NCBI GenBank assembly: GCA_017614055.1
Contig: JAGACP010000180.1
Span: 1-8,868 of the forward strand
DNA: 8,868 bases
Origin: Erysipelotrichaceae bacterium
GTDB taxonomy: Bacteria; Bacillota_I; Bacilli_A; Erysipelotrichales; Erysipelotrichaceae
Direction: 5' to 3'
Under the pieces are notes generated by a model. That model ran no database searches, had not been told where the DNA came from, and saw nothing but the letters and a program-made list of their open reading frames with translations. Shown in pieces: positions 6,660 to 8,868 of the stretch. How positions within the stretch are numbered: position 1 is the first letter of the stretch; each line of letters begins with the position of its first letter. A program made the position numbers and the translations under genes.

Positions 6660-6836
6660 CTTAGATCTTCTCAGTTTCCTGGCGTTCTCTCTCTTTAATC
6701 TTTTCTTGACGCCCGGTTTTACATAATATTCTCTTTTCCTTACCTCAAGAAGAGTGCCATTGCGGGAAACCTGTCTCTTGAAACGACGAAGAGCATCATC
6801 GAGCTGTTCGTTTTCCTTGACGACCACTTTTGCCAT
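6657..6836 (-). CDS. rpsU: Small ribosomal subunit protein bS21
   Basis: This is a 59-residue, strongly basic protein of the 30S subunit that sits near the anti-Shine-Dalgarno end of 16S rRNA and helps translation initiation. [20 protein letters not shown] (1-20), RREYYV-like [10 protein letters not shown] (42-51 region) and the Lys/Arg-rich tail ending KLRRSK are typical of bS21, and the length is usual. I chose the ATG at 6836-6834 because GGGGGTGA stands six bases before it. A longer frame from 6863 would put that ribosome binding site inside the coding sequence, and its ATG falls at the predicted transcription start. The gene has its own promoter and terminator, so it is a monocistronic unit inside the leftward gene run. 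Confidence 0.96.
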   Translation of the reverse strand: MAKVVVKENEQLDDALRRFKRQVSRNGTLLEVRKREYYVKPGVKKRLKRENARKLRRSK

Positions 6837-6868
6837 AATTTCACCCCCTTCTTGCTTAAGCACTAATG

Positions 6869-6897
6869 ATTATATAGGAATTATTCCCCTTTTTCAA
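6869..6897 (-). promoter_or_regulatory. Sigma-A-type promoter of rpsU, overlapping the 3' end of deoC
   Basis: On the minus strand TTGAAA (6897-6892), a 17-base spacer and a perfect TATAAT (6874-6869) are seen. Transcription should begin near 6862, about 26 bases before the bS21 start. The -35 box lies in the last codons of deoC. The spacer holds an 11-base palindrome GGAAT-A-ATTCC (6877-6887), possibly coincidental. Confidence 0.85.
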
Positions 6898-7528
6898 TAA
6901 GTTTCGTTCCTGACGAAGTACCGATGCGGTTTGCGCCGAGTTCGATCATCTTCAGGAAATCTTCCTTGGTCTTGACGCCGCCTGCGGCCTTGATCAGACA
7001 GTTGTCTTTAACGGTCTTCTTCAGCAGCGCAACGTCTTCGAATGTGGCGCCTCCCGTAGAGAATCCGGTTGATGTCTTGACGAAATCGGCTCCGGCTTCA
7101 AGGATGCATCTGCAGGCGTTGACTTTCTCTTCGTCGGTCAGAAGACATGTCTCGATGATGACCTTGAGCACTTTATCTCCGCAGGCTTCCTTGATCTGTC
7201 TGATCTCGTTCGTCACGTAGTCAAGATCATTGTCCTTGAGTCTGCCGATATTGATGACCATATCGACTTCATCAGCTCCCTTGCTGATGGCGTCTCTGGT
7301 CTCGAATACCTTGGATTCGGTCGTCATGGCGCCCAGAGGGAAACCGATGACGCAGCACACCAGAACGTCGCTTCCTTCCAGCTGTTTCCTGCAGAATTCG
7401 ATGTTGCAGGTATTGACGCAGACTGATTTGAAATCATATTCCCTGGCCTCGTCGCAGAGTTTCTTTATGGCCTCCAGCGATGCATCGGCCTTCAGCAGCG
7501 TGTGATCGATATACTTAGCAAGCTTCAT
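6881..7528 (-). CDS. deoC: Deoxyribose-phosphate aldolase
   Basis: This class I aldolase, 215 residues, splits 2-deoxyribose-5-phosphate into glyceraldehyde-3-phosphate and acetaldehyde, the last step in salvage of deoxynucleoside sugars. The TIM-barrel signatures are complete: YIDHTLLK (6-13), CVVIGFPLG-like CVIGFPLGA (59-67), the catalytic Asp in EVDMVIN (87-93), the Schiff-base Lys 151 in FVKTSTGF (149-156) and the second active-site Lys 180 in LIKAAGGVK (178-186). The length is normal. Translation starts at 7528, 14 bases inside the 3' end of the MurE-like gene, with a good AAGGAG (7542-7537) eight bases upstream. There are no other deo genes nearby, so its partner here is positional rather than metabolic. 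Confidence 0.96.
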   Translation of the reverse strand: MKLAKYIDHTLLKADASLEAIKKLCDEAREYDFKSVCVNTCNIEFCRKQLEGSDVLVCCVIGFPLGAMTTESKVFETRDAISKGADEVDMVINIGRLKDNDLDYVTNEIRQIKEACGDKVLKVIIETCLLTDEEKVNACRCILEAGADFVKTSTGFSTGGATFEDVALLKKTVKDNCLIKAAGGVKTKEDFLKMIELGANRIGTSSGTKLIEKGE

Positions 7529-8867
7529 TTTCTTCTCTCCTTCTTTTATCTATGAATTTTCTGGCATAGTACCTGTCTCCGTGGTAGTATTCCTTGCCCA
7601 GTCCCATTTCCAGAAACATTTCATTGCCTTTTCCTATTATCAGCAGCACGTCGTTTCTGTTCAGCAGGTCGATGGCGTTCTCGATGGCTATCGAACGCAT
7701 CGGACAGTGGACGACTTTGTTGGTCCTGCTGAATCTGCTGCATCTGTCGAGGATGTTCATTACTTCCCCTTCCAGCGATTCATTTTCCGTAAGTATTATG
7801 ACATCCAGATACTTCTCGCATGTCTCCACTATCTTCTGCAGACGGCTGTCTCCGTCGGAATAGTTTATCGATATGACGCCTATGGCCTTGTTTCTCTGCT
7901 TTACAAGATTGGCGTACTTGCAGATCTGTTCGATCGAGTATACATCGTAGGCGCTGTCGATGATGATGTCGTATTCGTCGTCGACTCTTTCCATGACTCC
8001 GTCGACCTGTTCGGCATGGCGGAACTTCTCGGCAAGATCCTTCATGTCATGGCCTTTCTGGTTGAGTGCCGCAATGGCGGCAGCCAGGTTGTATACGCTG
8101 GATATGCCCTGAAGATTGGTGATGAACTCATATGTCTGGCCCTCGTAAACTATCCTGAATCTGCTTCCGTTCTGCGAGATGCCAAGGTCCTTTATGCGGT
8201 AAGTCGCCTCGCTGTTGAATCCGTATGTCACGTGTCCGGCTACACAGTCGCTTACCTGTCCGTATGATTCATCATCTATGTTGAGTATCACTCTGCAGTC
8301 ATCTTCAAGCGTATAGAGATACTTTCTCAGCTGGATGTAGTAGTCATCGCTGTAGAAATCGCTCGATGTCCTGTTGGTACAGGTATATATGAAGAAATTC
8401 GGATCGATGCAGTCGAGCTTCTGCAGGTTAAGCTGCCTGACGCTGGCTTCGAAAGTGCACGATCCTATGCCTTTGTTCCTGATGTTGTCGAGCAGTCTTA
8501 TATTTTCAAGGATGTTCAGCGTCGAAAAAGATGATTTAAGTCTTGAATCGCTGTAATTTATACCCAGAATGCCGATGTATGCGCAGGATGAAACACTGTT
8601 GAGATAATAGTTTATGAATGTGGCTACGGATGACTTTCCGTAGTTTCCGGAAACCACATAGGTATCCACCTTTTCGTTCGGATAGTAGTAGAACTTGTTG
8701 GCGATCTTGTTCAGGGTATTGTTGACATTCTGGACTTTGATGAATATCGCCCTGTCCTTGTCGGCGATTTCCTTGCTGTAGACGATGACCTTCGCACCGT
8801 TGTTTATCGCCTCGTCGATGTAGTTGTGTCCGTCGTACTTTATTCCGCTGAGGCAGAAGAAAATGGC
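7515..8867 (-). CDS. MurE-like Mur ligase, 5' end beyond window, divergent active site
   Basis: This is an ATP-dependent ligase-fold protein related to UDP-MurNAc-tripeptide synthetase. The frame stays open to the right edge; 450 residues are visible and about 35-40 N-terminal residues are missing, judged from MurE length. A GTG at 8669 is not the start, because the in-frame upstream part is MurE-like: FFCLSGIKYDGHNYIDEAI (3-21). The P-loop is GNYGKSS (74-80) instead of GTNGKTT. Kept features are the Lys of YIQLRK (182), NIDD (196-199), YNLAAAIA (259-266) and the C-terminal GKGNE (412-416). Usual motifs are altered: ExSSH is EASVR (140-144), TN..DHLDxH is TNRTSSDFYSDDY, DYAHTP is DSAYDV (304-309), and the substrate-selecting DNPR/DNPA site reads TENES (360-364). 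It may be a paralogue with another substrate or no activity. It overlaps deoC by 14 bases. Confidence 0.82.
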   Translation of the reverse strand, partial: AIFFCLSGIKYDGHNYIDEAINNGAKVIVYSKEIADKDRAIFIKVQNVNNTLNKIANKFYYYPNEKVDTYVVSGNYGKSSVATFINYYLNSVSSCAYIGILGINYSDSRLKSSFSTLNILENIRLLDNIRNKGIGSCTFEASVRQLNLQKLDCIDPNFFIYTCTNRTSSDFYSDDYYIQLRKYLYTLEDDCRVILNIDDESYGQVSDCVAGHVTYGFNSEATYRIKDLGISQNGSRFRIVYEGQTYEFITNLQGISSVYNLAAAIAALNQKGHDMKDLAEKFRHAEQVDGVMERVDDEYDIIIDSAYDVYSIEQICKYANLVKQRNKAIGVISINYSDGDSRLQKIVETCEKYLDVIILTENESLEGEVMNILDRCSRFSRTNKVVHCPMRSIAIENAIDLLNRNDVLLIIGKGNEMFLEMGLGKEYYHGDRYYARKFIDKRRREENEAC

Positions 8868-8868
8868 G

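Noticed and set aside
6657..6863. A longer bS21 start at 6863
   Set aside because: It would place the GGGGGTGA ribosome binding site inside the gene, and its ATG coincides with the predicted transcription start; the MAK start at 6836 fits the family.
7515..8669. A GTG start at 8669 for the MurE-like gene
   Set aside because: The frame continues upstream with clear MurE N-terminal sequence (FFCLSGIKYDGHNYI) to the window edge, and a start at 8669 would begin at the edge of the P-loop.

Overview
The window reads as a stretch of chromosome from a Gram-positive bacterium of the Bacillota. The signs are a lysine riboswitch with an intrinsic terminator, a DUF1461/TIGR01906 membrane protein, a lipoprotein-type solute-binding protein, PhoH, and tightly packed operons with AAGGAG-like ribosome binding sites. 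Moderate GC with many AGA (Arg) and ATA (Ile) codons, together with the gene mix, makes me lean to an Erysipelotrichia-like lineage, but that is a guess. I see no mobile elements, CRISPR, tRNA or rRNA.

Left part (1-3432): a cation diffusion facilitator (CDF) metal transporter runs leftward off the window edge. Divergent from it, a sigma-A-like promoter (847-875) drives a leader holding a complete lysine riboswitch (about 891-1050) and a terminator (1061-1090). It is followed by a three-gene ABC importer: lipoprotein binding protein, permease and ATPase. The cistrons overlap by 1 and 4 bases and end at a hairpin at 3414-3432. The riboswitch is the best evidence that this importer carries lysine: high lysine should stabilise the aptamer, free the terminator and shut the operon down.

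Middle part (3433-6589): a leftward, overlapping housekeeping operon reads phoH, rdgB (XTP/dITP pyrophosphatase), a DUF1461 membrane protein (the family of lipoprotein intramolecular transacylase, Lit), trmL (tRNA wobble 2'-O-methyltransferase) and a YfcE/MJ0936-type phosphoesterase. Gaps are 2 bases or less, or the genes overlap.

Right part (6590-8868): rpsU (ribosomal protein bS21) has its own strong promoter (6869-6897), embedded in the 3' end of deoC, and its own terminator. deoC overlaps by 14 bases the end of a MurE-like Mur ligase whose 5' end lies beyond the window. The MurE-like protein keeps the overall fold signatures but has lost or altered several motifs normally needed for UDP-MurNAc-tripeptide synthesis, so it may be a divergent paralogue.

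The points most worth a second look are the riboswitch-based lysine assignment and its antiterminator geometry, the motif-poor MurE homologue, the probable Lit enzyme inside a nucleotide/tRNA maintenance operon, and a possible leaderless start for the CDF gene. I found no clearly undescribed multi-gene system.
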